DNA of 64,000 nucleotides from Methylomonas methanica (GCA_001644045.1 LUUF01000056.1:117449-181448); one strand, 5' to 3'. Shown: positions 1 to 9,578, counted from the first letter of the stretch. A program made the numbers and translations. The notes: a model not told the origin generated them from the sequence alone.

Positions 1-652
1 ACGGGGTCAGCGGCATGACCAGGAGGTGTTCGATGGTGCCGTGCTCGCGCTCGCGGATCAGCGCCGCGCTGGTTAGGATGATCGACAGCATGGTGATGCT
101 GTTGATGAGCTCCATCACCGAGCCGAACCAGACCGAGCTCAGATTCGGATTGAAGAGTGCGCGCACTTCGAGCTCGGCGGGTAAGGTGATGACCGCTCGA
201 TGTCCCTGCACGAAGGCTGACACCTCGCCGTTGACGATGGTCTGGATGTAGCTGTTGCCGATGAAGGCCTGCGACATGCGCGTGGCGTCGACGTTGAGCT
301 GGATCGACGGCTGGCGTCCGGCCAGCACGTCGCGCTGAAAATCGGGCGGGATATCGAGGACGAAGGTGTAGAGGCCCACATCCATGCTGGGGTCCATGGC
401 GTATTGATCGATGATCGCCGGCACCAGGAAATGGGGCGGATAGAAGGCGTTGACGATGCGCGACGATAATGGCGAGCGGTCTTCGTCGACGATGGCGATC
501 GGCGCCTTGTGCAGCGATCCCGGCATGCTGGTCGCGGTCAGGTAGACCTGAACGGTGAAGGTGAACAGGATCAGCACCATCATCAAGGTGTCGCGCCCGA
601 GGCTGCGCAATTCCTTGATTCCAAGATGGAAGATGTTGAGCAGTGTATGCAT
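1..652 (-). CDS. ABC-2 type permease, YhhJ-like (3' end outside window)
   Basis: Membrane subunit of an ABC exporter, the last gene seen of the minus-strand efflux operon. Reading from the ATG at 652, the protein starts MHTLLNIFHLGIKEL, has one N-terminal membrane helix (about residues 20-42), then a large periplasmic domain of the kind found in ABC-2/YhhJ permeases, and near the window edge the conserved stretch ALIREREHGTIEHLLVMPL that precedes the C-terminal membrane helices. About 217 codons are visible and the C-terminal half lies beyond base 1. The start is 2 bases after the stop of the RbbA-like gene, so the two are translationally coupled. Its fold repeats the membrane half of that neighbour (which has [19 protein letters not shown]), so the two probably pair. 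Substrate unknown. Confidence 0.85.
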   Translation of the reverse strand, partial: MHTLLNIFHLGIKELRSLGRDTLMMVLILFTFTVQVYLTATSMPGSLHKAPIAIVDEDRSPLSSRIVNAFYPPHFLVPAIIDQYAMDPSMDVGLYTFVLDIPPDFQRDVLAGRQPSIQLNVDATRMSQAFIGNSYIQTIVNGEVSAFVQGHRAVITLPAELEVRALFNPNLSSVWFGSVMELINSITMLSIILTSAALIREREHGTIEHLLVMPLTP

Positions 653-654
653 GG

Positions 655-3408
655 CTAATGCTCCTGTTTCTTCAACAGCAAAACGCTCAGGGCGAGGATC
701 ACCGGAATGGCGATGGCGAGCGATAACAGTGACGAACTGAGGTCGGCGAAACCCAGTGCCTTGGAAAAGGTGCCGCGGCAGATGGTCACGAAATGCGTGG
801 CCGGAAAAATCTCGCCGACCAAGCGCGCCCCGCCCTCCAGCGACGACACGGGGTCGATCATGCCGGAAAATTGCTTGGCAGGAATGATGGTGGCGATCGA
901 TGTGGCGAAAATGGCGGCGGTCTGGCTGCGGGTGAAGGCCGAGATCAACAGGCCGAGGCCGGTCGCGGCAGTCACATAAAGCAGCGCGGCCAAGGTCAGC
1001 AGCAGGAAGCTACCCTTGAGCGGCACGTCGAATGCGAACACTGCGAGCGCGCAGACCAGGAAGAAGTTGACCATGCCCAGGGCAATATAGGGCAGTTGCT
1101 TGCCGAGGAGAAACTCCAATCTGGTGACCGGTGTGACGTACAGATTGATGATGGACCCCAGCTCCTTTTCGCGCACCACGCTGAGCGCACTGAGCATGGC
1201 TGAAATCAGCATCAGTAGCATCGGGATTACCGCGGGCACGATGGCCGGCAGACTCTTGACGTCGGGGTTGTAGCGAAAGCGCGTCTCGATGGTCATCAAT
1301 CCGGCTGGCAGGCGGCCCGTATAATGGCGACGCGCCTGCTCGAGCAGCCAGCCCTGGTGCATTGCCTGCACGTAGCCGAGCACATTCTCGGCGCGGGTGG
1401 GCATCGCGCCGTCGATCCAGGCGCCTGTTTTTACGTTGTCGCCGCGCTCCAGATCACGCGCGAAGTTCGGCGGAATCTCCAGTGCCAGGCTCAGTTCTCC
1501 GCTGCGCATGCGCCGATCGAGTTCGTCGTAGTCGGTGATGGGCGACTGGGCGATGAAGTAGCGCGAGCCGCCGAGGTCGAGCGCGTAGTTGCTGCTGAGT
1601 AGGGTCTGGTCGCGGTCGAGCACGGCGAAACGCAGGTTTTCGACATCCATGCTGATGCCGTAGCCGAACGTGACCATCAGAAACAGCGTGCCGAACAGCG
1701 CTATCGAAGCGCGGAGGGGGTCGCGGCGCAGTTCCAGTCCTTCGCGAAGGGTGTAGCTGAACAAGCGCAACAGGCTGAAGCGGGCTCCGAGCTGGACGGG
1801 GTGGCTATGCGCCGGAGCCGAGGTCTGGGCGACTGTGCTGACGGGAGGGGCTTTTGTCGCCGGTTCGTCATCGAGCCCACTTGCTTCCTTCAGATAGCCG
1901 ATGAAGGCTTCTTCCAGCGTGGGGTGGCCACTGTTCTTGATGAGCGCGGCGGGGCTATCGCTGGCCAGCACCTTGCCGGCGTGCATCAGCGAGATGCGGT
2001 CGCAGCGCTCGGCCTCGTTCATGAAGTGGGTGGAAATGAAGATCGTGACCTGGTCCCGCCGGGCGAGTTCGACCATCAACTCCCAGAAACCGTCCCTCGC
2101 CACCGGGTCTACGCCGGAGGTTGGCTCGTCAAGAATCAGCAAGTCCGGCCTGTGGATCACCGCCACCGCCAGCGACAAACGCTGGCGGATGCCCAAAGGT
2201 AGGCCGTCGGGAAGGCTGTCCATGACCACATCGAGCCCGAAACGCTGCGCCATGTCGGTGACGCGGGTGGGAATCTCGGCATCTGGCAAGTGGAACAGGC
2301 GGGCGTGCGATTCCAGGTTCTGGCGCACGGTCAGCTCGGAGTACAGCGAGAACGCCTGCGACATGTAGCCCACGCGCTTGCGCGTGGTCAGATTGCCGGC
2401 ATCGACAGACTGGCCGAACAGCAGCGAATCGCCTTCACTCGGTTTCAGCAGGCCGGTGAGCATTTTCATCGTGGTGGACTTGCCGCAGCCGTTGGAGCCG
2501 AGAAAGCCGAAAATTTCGCCGCGCTCAATGTGCAGGCTGACGTTGTCGACGGCGGTAAATCCGTTGAAACGCATGGTTAAGCCGCGTGCCTCTATGGCGA
2601 TTTCCTGGACGCTGCCGGTATCTCGCGGCGGAATGACCACGGCCTTGTGGCCTTGGCGCTTTGCTTCCGGCAGCAGACGGATAAAGGCATCTTCCAGCGT
2701 ATAGGCTCCGGTGCGCGTGCGCAGTTCGGATGCCGTGCCGGTAGCGAGAATTTTGCCCGCATCCATTGCGACCAGCCAGTCAAAGCGCTCCGCCTCGTCC
2801 ATGTAGGCGGTGGAAACCAGCACGCTCATGCCGGCGTGGCGCTTGCGCAGCCTGTCAATCAGTTCCCAGAATAGGACGCGCGACAGCGGATCGACGCCGG
2901 TGGTCGGCTCGTCCAGAACCAGCAGGTCGGGGTCGTGGATCAAGGCGCAGCACAGACCGAGCTTCTGTTTCATGCCTCCCGACAGTTTGTCCGCCGGACG
3001 GTCACGGAACGGTTCCAAACCGGTGCTTTCGAGCAGTTCGGCGATACGCTGATGGCGCTCGGCCTGCTCGTGACCGAACAGGCGGCCGAAAAAATCGACG
3101 TTCTCGAACACAGACAGCGTGAGATAAAGGTTCTTGCCCAGGCCCTGCGGCATATAAGCAACGCGGGGACAGACGGCGCGGCGATGCCCAGCATCGTCGA
3201 TGTTTCCGCCCAGCACCTCGATATGTCCCGCCTGCATTTTCCTAGCGCCGGTCAACAGCGACATCAGGCTGGATTTGCCGACGCCGTCGGGACCGATCAG
3301 GCCGATCATACGGTCGGCGGGAATGTCCAGACTGAGGTCGTCGAGGGCGAGGTTGTCGCGATAGCGCAGGCTGACGCCCTTTATGCGGACTACCGGAGTG
3401 GTGTTCAT
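655..3408 (-). CDS. rbbA: RbbA/YhiH-type ABC transporter: two ATPase domains fused to an ABC-2 permease
   Basis: A 917-residue fusion protein. Residues about 8-240 form a first ATPase domain (Walker A GPDGVGKS at 39-46, signature LSGGMKQ, Walker B LLVLDEP). Residues about 285-510 form a second (Walker A GSNGCGKS; its signature is degenerate, [10 protein letters not shown]; Walker B LLILDEP). The rest, from about 550, is an ABC-2 membrane domain with a periplasmic loop after the first helix and about five helices at the end. This matches the E. coli RbbA (YhiH) layout; the ribosome role claimed for RbbA should not be carried over on this evidence. I chose the ATG at 3408 because it overlaps the HlyD gene stop as ATGA; a longer reading from 3441 would overlap that gene more. 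It sits between its HlyD adaptor and a second permease, so a drug or metabolite exporter is most likely. Confidence 0.9.
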   Translation of the reverse strand: MNTTPVVRIKGVSLRYRDNLALDDLSLDIPADRMIGLIGPDGVGKSSLMSLLTGARKMQAGHIEVLGGNIDDAGHRRAVCPRVAYMPQGLGKNLYLTLSVFENVDFFGRLFGHEQAERHQRIAELLESTGLEPFRDRPADKLSGGMKQKLGLCCALIHDPDLLVLDEPTTGVDPLSRVLFWELIDRLRKRHAGMSVLVSTAYMDEAERFDWLVAMDAGKILATGTASELRTRTGAYTLEDAFIRLLPEAKRQGHKAVVIPPRDTGSVQEIAIEARGLTMRFNGFTAVDNVSLHIERGEIFGFLGSNGCGKSTTMKMLTGLLKPSEGDSLLFGQSVDAGNLTTRKRVGYMSQAFSLYSELTVRQNLESHARLFHLPDAEIPTRVTDMAQRFGLDVVMDSLPDGLPLGIRQRLSLAVAVIHRPDLLILDEPTSGVDPVARDGFWELMVELARRDQVTIFISTHFMNEAERCDRISLMHAGKVLASDSPAALIKNSGHPTLEEAFIGYLKEASGLDDEPATKAPPVSTVAQTSAPAHSHPVQLGARFSLLRLFSYTLREGLELRRDPLRASIALFGTLFLMVTFGYGISMDVENLRFAVLDRDQTLLSSNYALDLGGSRYFIAQSPITDYDELDRRMRSGELSLALEIPPNFARDLERGDNVKTGAWIDGAMPTRAENVLGYVQAMHQGWLLEQARRHYTGRLPAGLMTIETRFRYNPDVKSLPAIVPAVIPMLLMLISAMLSALSVVREKELGSIINLYVTPVTRLEFLLGKQLPYIALGMVNFFLVCALAVFAFDVPLKGSFLLLTLAALLYVTAATGLGLLISAFTRSQTAAIFATSIATIIPAKQFSGMIDPVSSLEGGARLVGEIFPATHFVTICRGTFSKALGFADLSSSLLSLAIAIPVILALSVLLLKKQEH

Positions 3409-4475
3409 TTCAATAATTTGATTTGTAGCCCGGCGGGCCATTCGGTGGCCGGGTCGAGCTTGACGTAGGCCATGCCAGGCACGCCTGTCTTGACGTATTC
3501 GAGATGTTGCTTCAATAGTTCGGGATCGATTCTTGCGCGCACACGGAACATCAGTTTCAGGCGTTCACTCTCGGTCTCCACCGTTTTCGGCGTGAACTGG
3601 GCGACGCTGGCGACGAAACTGGCCTTGGCCGGAATCACAAGATTTGGTGCGGCGTCGAACACGAGCCGGATGTCGCTGCCGAGCGCGACTTTGCCTGCGG
3701 CTTCGGTGGGTAGGAAGAAGGTTATATAGACGTCGGATAAATCCACCAAGTTGAGCACACGGCCCCCGGACTCCAGTACTTCGCCGGGTTCGGCAACGCG
3801 GTACTGCACACGCCCATCGCGCGGCGCTTTCAGTACTCTATCGTCAATGTCCGCCTGAAGACGCGCGACTGTCGCCTTGGCGGCCTCAATCAGCGATTGC
3901 GATTCCACCACCTGCGATTTCGCCGCCTCGATGCCCGCACGCGCCGCTGCAACCTGGGCCTGCGCCGCGCTTACCGCAGCCTTTATGCCCAGCACCCGGG
4001 CCTGATTGTCGTCGACTTCCTGCTGAGGAGTGGCGCCCTCGCCGACAAGCCGCTGCGAGCGCTTCAGGCGTTTGCCGGCGGCATCGAGTTCAGCTAGGCG
4101 TTGGGCGACGACCGCCTGCGTGGCGTTATATTCGCTCTCGCGCTGAGCGACGATGGACTTTGCCGTCTGATAGGTGTTCTCTGCGTAACGGACCTGAGCC
4201 TGGGTTTCGGCTTGTTGAGCGAGCAGCACATCGGCGTCCATGCGTGCAAGCACTGCACCGGCTTGCACGAAGTCGCCTTCTTGAGCCAGGATTTCAATAA
4301 CACGGCCGGGCGTCTTTGTGGCGATGTTGATTTCGGTCGCTTCGAGGCGGCCGTTACCTGCGACGATGCCTGCGGGCAGGCCAGACGGACGCAAGGCCCA
4401 CCACGCTATGATCGCCGCAGCGACCGCTATGGCAGCGAGAACGAGGGGCAGCGTCGATTTGGTATATCTGCTCAT
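3405..4475 (-). CDS. HlyD/EmrA-family periplasmic adaptor (membrane fusion protein)
   Basis: Adaptor that would link the inner-membrane ABC exporter to the outer-membrane channel. It has one N-terminal membrane anchor ([20 protein letters not shown]), a biotinyl-lipoyl-like half ([22 protein letters not shown]), a long alanine/glutamine-rich coiled-coil hairpin (about residues 75-210), the returning lipoyl half ([20 protein letters not shown]) and a beta-barrel domain. About 356 residues, normal for the YhiI/YbhG type. Start: the sequence GGGAG lies 5 bases before the ATG at 4475 and only 2 before another ATG at 4478; the first spacing is the better one. It begins 16 bases after the outer-membrane gene ends and overlaps the next gene by 4 bases, so it is one operon. 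Confidence 0.9.
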   Translation of the reverse strand: MSRYTKSTLPLVLAAIAVAAAIIAWWALRPSGLPAGIVAGNGRLEATEINIATKTPGRVIEILAQEGDFVQAGAVLARMDADVLLAQQAETQAQVRYAENTYQTAKSIVAQRESEYNATQAVVAQRLAELDAAGKRLKRSQRLVGEGATPQQEVDDNQARVLGIKAAVSAAQAQVAAARAGIEAAKSQVVESQSLIEAAKATVARLQADIDDRVLKAPRDGRVQYRVAEPGEVLESGGRVLNLVDLSDVYITFFLPTEAAGKVALGSDIRLVFDAAPNLVIPAKASFVASVAQFTPKTVETESERLKLMFRVRARIDPELLKQHLEYVKTGVPGMAYVKLDPATEWPAGLQIKLLK

Positions 4476-4491
4476 CATGTCTCCCGGGAAT

Positions 4492-5901
4492 TTACGGCTG
4501 GGGCGGTATGGCGTTCGCACCGCCGCCCAGCGCCTTATACACGGCAATCAGACTCGTGGATGTCTCTGCTTCGGAACGGGCCAGATTGATTTCGTCAAGA
4601 TAAAGGGCGCGCTGGGACTCAAGCACGTCCAGAAATGATATCACACCTTCGTGATAGCGTAGCTGGGACAGCCGCATGGATTCGCGCAAGTCAGCCACCG
4701 CGCGGGCCAGCGTCTGCCGCCGTGATTCCTCCTTGAGGTAGCGGGTCAGAGCGGTTTCCGTTTCCTGAAGCGCTTCAAGCACCGTCTTTTCGAAGGCCAG
4801 GTAGGCTTCCTTTTGCTGCGCATCGGCCAGGTCAATGCCTGCGCGGATTCGGCCGAAGTTGAGCACCGGTTGTAACAGGTTGGCGGCGGTGCCGTAAGAG
4901 AAAGCGGCCGATTTGAACAGGGATTCGATGTCGGTGTTGCGTAGGCCCACAAAAGCCGATAAAGATATTTTAGGATACAGTTCCGCGACCGCCGCGCCTT
5001 GCATGGCCGTTGCCGCAGCGAGATTGCGTTCGGCAGCGCGAATATCAGGGCGGCGGCGTATCGTTTCCGCAGGGGAGGTTAGAATCTTGATGCCCGGCGC
5101 TGCAGGCACTGCTGCTGTAGCATTCATTTCGGCATCCAGCGTACCGGGTTGGCCGCCCGCCAGAACTTCCAGTTGACGCAATGTGGCGACCAGCCGTCCT
5201 TCCAGCGCAGGAATCTGGGCTTCCGTGGTCTCGGTCTGGGCCCTCGCCCGAATCACATCGTGCCGGGTTCCCACGCCTTCAGCGTTGAGCCGTTCGGTCA
5301 GTTCCAGCGTATGCTGTTGCGACTCCAGGTTCGAGCGCGTTATTCGAAGTTGATCCTGGAGACTGCGGTATTCAACATAACTTCTTGCCAGTTCGGATGT
5401 CAATATCACCAGAGACTGGCGATACTGTTCGCCAGCCGCATCGAGATCGGCAGAGGCCGCTTCCAGCCGCCGTTGTTGACGGCCAAACAGATCGATTTCC
5501 CACAGCGCGTCGAAACCCAGTTCGAACATATTGTATTTGATGCCGGGCGCTAGACCTGGGAACGGATTTTCGTTGCGTTGCGCGCCGGTTGTGGCATTGA
5601 CAGTCGGATACAGTTCGGCGCGGGTGGCGCGCCGCTCGGCGCGAGCCTGATCTATCCTGGCCAGGGCGATCTTGACATCCAGGTTGCCCGCCAACGCCTT
5701 ATCCATCAGGCGGTCCAACTGGGCATCGCCAAAATTTTTCCACCAGATTTTCAACTCCTTGGGACTAACCTGCTGCAAATTTGCCGCCGGCGTCGCCTGC
5801 CAATAGCTTGGAATTGCCGGTGCAACTTTGCGGTAATCCGGCCCCATCGTACATCCAGCCAAGCCGCCAAGAGCCAGTAAGCAGACAATTTTATACTTCA
5901 T
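4492..5901 (-). CDS. NodT/OprM-family outer-membrane efflux lipoprotein
   Basis: Outer-membrane channel of the tripartite exporter. The signal sequence ends in a lipobox (LGGLAGC, Cys at about residue 18), followed by the typical mature start [17 protein letters not shown]. Two TolC-type repeats follow, and the body contains [17 protein letters not shown], a hallmark of NodT-family proteins. About 469 residues, full length. I chose the ATG at 5901 because AAGGGG lies 7 bases before it; an ATG two codons earlier has almost no spacing. The start overlaps the stop of a TetR-family remnant, so the operon was once headed by its own repressor. It is first in the surviving operon outer-membrane factor - adaptor - RbbA - permease. 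Confidence 0.9.
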   Translation of the reverse strand: MKYKIVCLLALGGLAGCTMGPDYRKVAPAIPSYWQATPAANLQQVSPKELKIWWKNFGDAQLDRLMDKALAGNLDVKIALARIDQARAERRATRAELYPTVNATTGAQRNENPFPGLAPGIKYNMFELGFDALWEIDLFGRQQRRLEAASADLDAAGEQYRQSLVILTSELARSYVEYRSLQDQLRITRSNLESQQHTLELTERLNAEGVGTRHDVIRARAQTETTEAQIPALEGRLVATLRQLEVLAGGQPGTLDAEMNATAAVPAAPGIKILTSPAETIRRRPDIRAAERNLAAATAMQGAAVAELYPKISLSAFVGLRNTDIESLFKSAAFSYGTAANLLQPVLNFGRIRAGIDLADAQQKEAYLAFEKTVLEALQETETALTRYLKEESRRQTLARAVADLRESMRLSQLRYHEGVISFLDVLESQRALYLDEINLARSEAETSTSLIAVYKALGGGANAIPPQP

Positions 5902-6022
5902 AACCATGCCCCTTGAGAAATAAAGACACTGCGGCGTCGATCAACTGGCGCTTTTCCGCCTCGCTCAGGCCTGAATGTAAACCGAGCAGGCAGCGGAAAT
6001 GTTTATCATCCTTTAACTTGGT
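5891..6022 (-). pseudogene. C-terminal remnant of a TetR/AcrR (CecR-like) repressor
   Basis: In the minus-strand frame upstream of, and 11 bases overlapping, the outer-membrane factor gene there are 43 open codons reading TKLKDDKHFRCLLGLHSGLS and ending in [14 protein letters not shown] then stop. The closing helix (ID-A-V-LFL-G) is the usual end of TetR-family regulators that control HlyD/ABC exporter operons. An in-frame TAA at 6023-6025 precedes it and there is no DNA-binding domain upstream. I infer that the regulator was cut off by a rearrangement that joined this GC-rich operon to the AT-richer mercury block. The fragment is too short for a firm family call. Confidence 0.6.
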
Positions 6023-6422
6023 TTACAACATGCGGCGATTTTGCACTCTCCACAGGCTAGCTGCGCCTTGATGACGCTAATCGAGGCTGATAAGGCTCCG
6101 AATTAAGATAATGGCTCCGGAGAATCGATTTTTGAGGACGCGTTACGCTTCGAATTACCTGGGCACTAAGTTTTTAGAAGCTCCCTTTATTTAATTTAAA
6201 TAAGGGGAAGTTGTGTTGTGGTTAATCTCGCCTTCGAAAAAAAACACTTGTTCATCGTGCCGGGACTCTGTGAACATGCCACACCATCTCCTCCGGCTTT
6301 CGTACATCGGCCTAAACAGCCTTATAAAACTCAATTTCCGGCTGTCATATTTCTGATTATGACCTTAGCCATTTGAGGAACGTTGCAGTTTTACATTGAT
6401 AAGAAAACTTCAAAGCTCAAAA
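6023..6422. other. Gene-free junction between the exporter operon and the mer block
   Basis: About 400 bases with no convincing gene on either strand. Base composition changes here from GC-rich (left) to AT-richer (right). I see no insertion-sequence ends or clear direct repeats. The start codon and promoter of merR must lie at its right end; no strong Shine-Dalgarno is visible before 6423. Confidence 0.5.
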
Positions 6423-6830
6423 ATGCCAAATTTAACGATCGGCAAACTAGCCAAACGAACCAAAGTCACCATCGAAACCATCCGCCACTATCAACGCATT
6501 GGTTTACTGACAGAGCCAGCGAAACCCGATGGCGGTTATCGCGTTTATTCAACAGATGCGATTGCCAGAATACGTTTTATCAAACGCGCTCAACAGGCCG
6601 GATTTACCTTGAAGGAAATTGCCACTTTATTATCTCTCGATGGAGCACATTGCGCGGATATACGACAACTCGCCGAGCAGAAATGCCAGCAGATCGATGA
6701 GCAAATCATGGATTTAGCGGCTCTCCGTCAGGTATTGGGAACTCTGGTCAACGACTGTCAGCAGACAGCTTCATCCGCGCGTTGCGCTATCCTCGATGCG
6801 TTTAGCGATGATGCATCAACCAAACCCTGA
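6423..6830 (+). CDS. merR: MerR, mercury-responsive regulator
   Basis: A 135-residue MerR-family activator/repressor. The N-terminal winged helix has TIGKLAKRTKVTIETIRHYQR and GGYRVYS, followed by a dimerisation helix. Three cysteines at 77, 112 and 121 have the same spacing (35 and 9) as the three mercury ligands of Tn501 MerR (82, 117, 126), and the surrounding DGAHC and SARC resemble that protein, so Hg(II) is the likely inducer. The start at the ATG 6423 (MPNLTIG) is chosen because it gives the normal family N-terminus. Unlike classical mer operons, where merR is divergent, it lies on the same strand just upstream of merT, with a MerR-type promoter between them. Confidence 0.9.
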   Translation: MPNLTIGKLAKRTKVTIETIRHYQRIGLLTEPAKPDGGYRVYSTDAIARIRFIKRAQQAGFTLKEIATLLSLDGAHCADIRQLAEQKCQQIDEQIMDLAALRQVLGTLVNDCQQTASSARCAILDAFSDDASTKP

Positions 6831-6855
6831 TTTTAAGTAAGACACCACAGACCAC

Positions 6856-6886
6856 TTGACTCTGTTCTAAACAACAGGATTTAGAC
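6856..6886 (+). promoter_or_regulatory. MerR-type promoter/operator of merTP
   Basis: A -35 box TTGACT (6856-6861) and a -10-like TTAGAC (6881-6886) are separated by 19 bases, the stretched spacing that MerR activators need. The spacer holds a dyad, CTGTT (6862-6866) and AACAG (6873-6877). It starts 25 bases after the merR stop and ends 41 bases before the merT ATG. Seen directly; binding by the adjacent MerR is inferred. Confidence 0.8.
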
Positions 6887-6927
6887 TCCTTGCCAAAATT
6901 GAGCATGGTTTGGCTTAGGAGATTCGT

Positions 6928-7296
6928 ATGAATACAGACCCTGAAACTCCCGTTAACACCCCGTCATGGTTGGGTATCGGCGCCCTCTTAGCTGCTTTAG
7001 GGGCTTCGGCCTGTTGTGTTGGGCCTTTTTTGCTGTTGTCGTTGGGTATTGGCGGCGCATGGATCAGCACGTTGACGGCTATGGAACCGGCCCGGCCATT
7101 TTTCATTATCCTGACCCTGATTTTTATAGGACTCGGCTATCGAAAACTCTATCTAACACCTGATCGCTGTGCGGTGGGTGAAATCTGTGCCACATCCGAC
7201 AACCAACAACGGCAGCGCTTACTGTTTTGGTTGGGTTCCGCATTCATTTTGAGTCTGCTGGCCTTTCCCTGGTTAGCGCCTTTTTTCATGGCTTGA
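6928..7296 (+). CDS. merT: MerT, mercuric ion inner-membrane transporter
   Basis: A 122-residue membrane protein that takes Hg(II) from MerP and moves it into the cytoplasm. There are three predicted helices. The first carries the vicinal cysteine pair C29-C30 (GASACCVGP), followed by the family motif LGIGGAWIS-LTAMEP-RPFF. A cytoplasmic loop has a second pair, C81 and C87. Length is normal for MerT. Its ATG is preceded by AGGAG with about 7 bases spacing. It is first in the MerR-controlled unit merT-merP-CopZ-like. Confidence 0.93.
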   Translation: MNTDPETPVNTPSWLGIGALLAALGASACCVGPFLLLSLGIGGAWISTLTAMEPARPFFIILTLIFIGLGYRKLYLTPDRCAVGEICATSDNQQRQRLLFWLGSAFILSLLAFPWLAPFFMA

Positions 7297-7307
7297 GAGA
7301 AATCGAT

Positions 7308-7634
7308 ATGACAATTAAAACCGGTTTGTTAATTTTGGGCTTGTCATCAACCGCTCTATGGATGCCAGCGGCCGATGCTGAAACCACAGCGGCACAGCCA
7401 AACCAACAACAAACGGTGACGCTGAAGATAGAGAATATGACCTGTAGCCTATGTACAGTCACTATCAAGAAAGCCCTACAGAAAGTCGACGGCGTGCAAA
7501 AAGTGGCTGTCGATTACGATGCCAAAACGGCCGTGGTTACTTTCGACAGCCACAAAACCAATAACGCCACCTTGATCAAAGCCACGACGGATGCCGGTTA
7601 TCCGGGTTCCCTAGCTACACCTATTACCCGATAA
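7308..7634 (+). CDS. merP: MerP, periplasmic mercury-binding protein
   Basis: A 108-residue secreted protein with a signal peptide (about residues 1-24, ending ADA) and one heavy-metal-associated domain. The metal site is NMTCSLC, cysteines 46 and 49, where MerP normally has GMTCxxC. The remainder (KKALQKVDGVQKV, ATTDAGYPG) follows MerP closely. It binds Hg(II) in the periplasm and hands it to MerT. The ATG at 7308 is chosen because it gives a proper signal peptide; it lies 11 bases after merT with GAGAG upstream. Confidence 0.92.
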   Translation: MTIKTGLLILGLSSTALWMPAADAETTAAQPNQQQTVTLKIENMTCSLCTVTIKKALQKVDGVQKVAVDYDAKTAVVTFDSHKTNNATLIKATTDAGYPGSLATPITR

Positions 7635-7651
7635 GGCCGAGGATAGCGTCT

Positions 7652-8068
7652 ATGTCTAATTGCTGCGGCCCCACCAAAACCAAACAGATTTGTCCTGAAT
7701 GTGGTTCCTCGTGCAAAAGCGTCGGCATGCTTACGTTGTACCATCAGGTACGGTTTCCCGAGAATCAGTCAATCGTTACCGATAGCTATTATTTTTGCCC
7801 GGCAAAAACATGCCCGATTGCCTACTTCTCCAATGCCGGCAACACCATCCCCAAACAGCACTTGCGAAGCTATCAATCGATTCAGAACGATGCGCTTTGT
7901 TATTGCTTTGACATAGATACCGCGCAATATTTATCGGCATCAAACGATCATAAGGCAGAGCAGATCAAGGCTTTCATCGTGCAACGCACCAAAGCAGGCG
8001 AATGCGCCTGTGAAATCAGGAACCCATCAGGCCAATGCTGTTTAGCAAATTTCAAACGTTTTGAATGA
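7652..8068 (+). CDS. CopZ-type zinc/iron-sulfur-binding metallochaperone-like protein
   Basis: A 138-residue cysteine-rich cytoplasmic protein resembling the N-terminal domain of Archaeoglobus CopZ (zinc and [2Fe-2S] binding), a family often annotated as a putative iron-sulfur cluster-binding metallochaperone. Visible clusters are NCCGP at the start, CPECGSSC (about residues 15-22), CPAKTCPIAYF (about 50-60), ALCYCFD, and a C-terminal GECACEI plus GQCC. No signal peptide. It starts 17 bases after merP with GAGGA upstream, so it belongs to the mer transcript. A role in buffering or relaying imported metal is inferred. It is not a mercuric reductase. Confidence 0.75.
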   Translation: MSNCCGPTKTKQICPECGSSCKSVGMLTLYHQVRFPENQSIVTDSYYFCPAKTCPIAYFSNAGNTIPKQHLRSYQSIQNDALCYCFDIDTAQYLSASNDHKAEQIKAFIVQRTKAGECACEIRNPSGQCCLANFKRFE

Positions 8069-8268
8069 GTGACGTATCGTTGTCGAATTATTGCCGGAAA
8101 CCAGCCAAGCGAACTCCGGGCATTTTTTCCGGCTTTCAAAGCCGCGAAATATTGCACTATTAGTGGCAAAAAATCCTGTAACTATCAATCAGCCTCTATT
8201 TACAAACGGCTGTTCTATAGCAGAAAGAGAGACTTGTTTATGTGTACCAATATTGATACGCTACGCGA

Positions 8269-8613
8269 ATGAATCCAATCCTTTCTGTTAGATTTTTTGC
8301 AACTTAAGCAGGTAGCGAACCTGTTAGAGAATGGTTGAAAGCGTTATCTGCTCAGGATAAAAAAACGATTGGCGAAGATATTAAAACGGCGCAGTTCGGT
8401 TGGCCTCTCGGCATGCCTTTAATCGATCACCTTGAAGGCGATATTTGGGAAGTCAGAATTAAGCTGGATAATCGGATAGCGCGAGTTCTGTTTGTCATCG
8501 TCAACCAAACGATGATTTTGCTGCATGGTTTTATCAAGAAAAATCAAAAGACACCGAAGCCAGAGCTTGATCTGGCAAAACAACGATTGAAAGCATTACG
8601 GGGGAAGAAATGA
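8269..8613 (+). pseudogene. higB: HigB/RelE-type toxin with an early in-frame stop
   Basis: Phage-derived Gp49-like (HigB) mRNA-cleaving toxin family. From the ATG at 8269 the reading frame gives MNPILSVRFFAT, then TAA at 8305-8307 (codon 13), then continues AGSEPVREWLKALSAQDKK and on through IGEDI...QFGWPLGMP...WEVR...RVLF...LLHGFIKK, the full family pattern. The two halves are in the same frame and both match the family, so one base change (for example from CAA, GAA or AAA) explains the stop. A shorter product could start from TTG at 8335, lacking the first beta strand. The antitoxin overlaps its stop by 4 bases. Probably inactive, unless read-through or a sequence error is involved. Confidence 0.8.
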
Positions 8614-8912
8614 ATAGTCAACACGAAGAGAATCCTCATATCGGCAGCAGCTTTGACGACTTTCTCAGCGAAGAAGCGATTCTGGAAGACGTAACCGCCG
8701 TGGCAACTAAACGGGTTATCGCCTGGCAAATTTCAGAAGGCATGTCTTCGCTTAAGCTGAGTAAAACGGCAATGGCCAAAAAAATGCACACCAGCAGAGC
8801 ATCGCTGAATAGGTTGCTGGATGAAGAGGATACCAGTTTAACCCTTACAACCTTAGTGAGCGCCGCCGCCGCTCTCGGGAAAAAGGTAAAAATAGAGCTG
8901 GAACCCGCTTGA
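8610..8912 (+). CDS. higA: XRE-family antitoxin of the HigBA pair
   Basis: A 100-residue DNA-binding antitoxin. Residues about 38-85 form a helix-turn-helix (MSSLKLSKTAMAKKMHTSRA then LNRLLDEE), and the C-terminus TLVSAAAALGKKVKIEL is typical of antitoxins following Gp49-like toxins. Its ATG overlaps the toxin stop as ATGA, so the pair is translated together. It would bind the toxin and repress the operon. The frame is intact even though the toxin has a stop codon, as expected if the toxin was lost first. Confidence 0.85.
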   Translation: MNSQHEENPHIGSSFDDFLSEEAILEDVTAVATKRVIAWQISEGMSSLKLSKTAMAKKMHTSRASLNRLLDEEDTSLTLTTLVSAAAALGKKVKIELEPA

Positions 8913-8931
8913 GTTGGGAGGTTTACCGAAT

Positions 8932-8961
8932 AAGATGGGCCGCGTTACCTTAGCCCATCTT
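8932..8961. terminator. Hairpin after the antitoxin gene
   Basis: Perfect 9-base arms AAGATGGGC (8932-8940) and GCCCATCTT (8953-8961) with a 12-base loop, 19 bases after the antitoxin stop. No long T-run follows, so a rho-independent terminator is only possible. Confidence 0.35.
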
Positions 8962-9004
8962 GCCTAGATTAATGTGTGTCGATTTTGACGAAAAGACTTA
9001 CTGT

Positions 9005-9343
9005 TTACATCTGACGATGCATTGCCGCCATACTTAAATTGGCTTCAGCCGCCTTTTCATAGGCATTAATCAACATCCGGCAATGACTTACCAAGCTGTC
9101 AAGTTGCTTGCCGTAAAGCTGGCTTCTAGCTTGGTATTGGCTAAGCAGTTTTTTGTGCTCTTCAACTTTAAGTTGCAGTTCTTTGGCCGCCTCTTCGTAA
9201 TGTTTCGCCAATGCCTCATGATCTGCCTTTGTCGTTGCGCTTTGAACGGCTTGAGTCATATCCATCGGATGCGGGTTCATCTCACTACATGCCACTAAGA
9301 TGCCAGCACCTAACAATAAGGTAATCAATAGTTTTGTTTTCAT
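9005..9343 (-). CDS. Small coiled-coil lipoprotein, intact copy
   Basis: A 112-residue lipoprotein of unknown function. The signal peptide ends in a lipobox (GILVAC, Cys19), followed by SEMNPHPMDMTQAVQSA and a long charged helix (about residues 40-110: KADHEALAKHYEEAAKEL, SQYQARSQLYGKQLDSL). Proteins of this shape sit near metal-efflux genes, but I cannot assign a role. A second, frameshifted copy lies at 15139-15478 in the same orientation. The two bracket an operon for a P-type ATPase, an HD-GYP protein and a lipoprotein. Confidence 0.75.
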   Translation of the reverse strand: MKTKLLITLLLGAGILVACSEMNPHPMDMTQAVQSATTKADHEALAKHYEEAAKELQLKVEEHKKLLSQYQARSQLYGKQLDSLVSHCRMLINAYEKAAEANLSMAAMHRQM

Positions 9344-9578
9344 AGATTTTCTCCAGATTTAGTTGTGATTAATCGTTAATTTCGTTCTGTTTTTATAGTT
9401 CATGGAGTGATGGCAAATTAGAAATAACATCAATCCAATCTATAAATCTTTATTTCTCAAGCACAAATAGTGCCACCCTTAAAATCAATGAGTTAAACTC
9501 GCCTTTACATACTCTCGTGGCTAATTGCGTAATACTGGTGCAAGCAAAGGTGCTAATGCACCGTATTGGGTCAACCTC

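Noticed and set aside
6396..6422. Longer start for merR at 6396
   Set aside because: Adds nine residues absent from MerR proteins; the ATG at 6423 gives the canonical start.
8069..8272. Short plus-strand frames between the CopZ-like gene and higB
   Set aside because: Two overlapping frames without known motifs or convincing starts.
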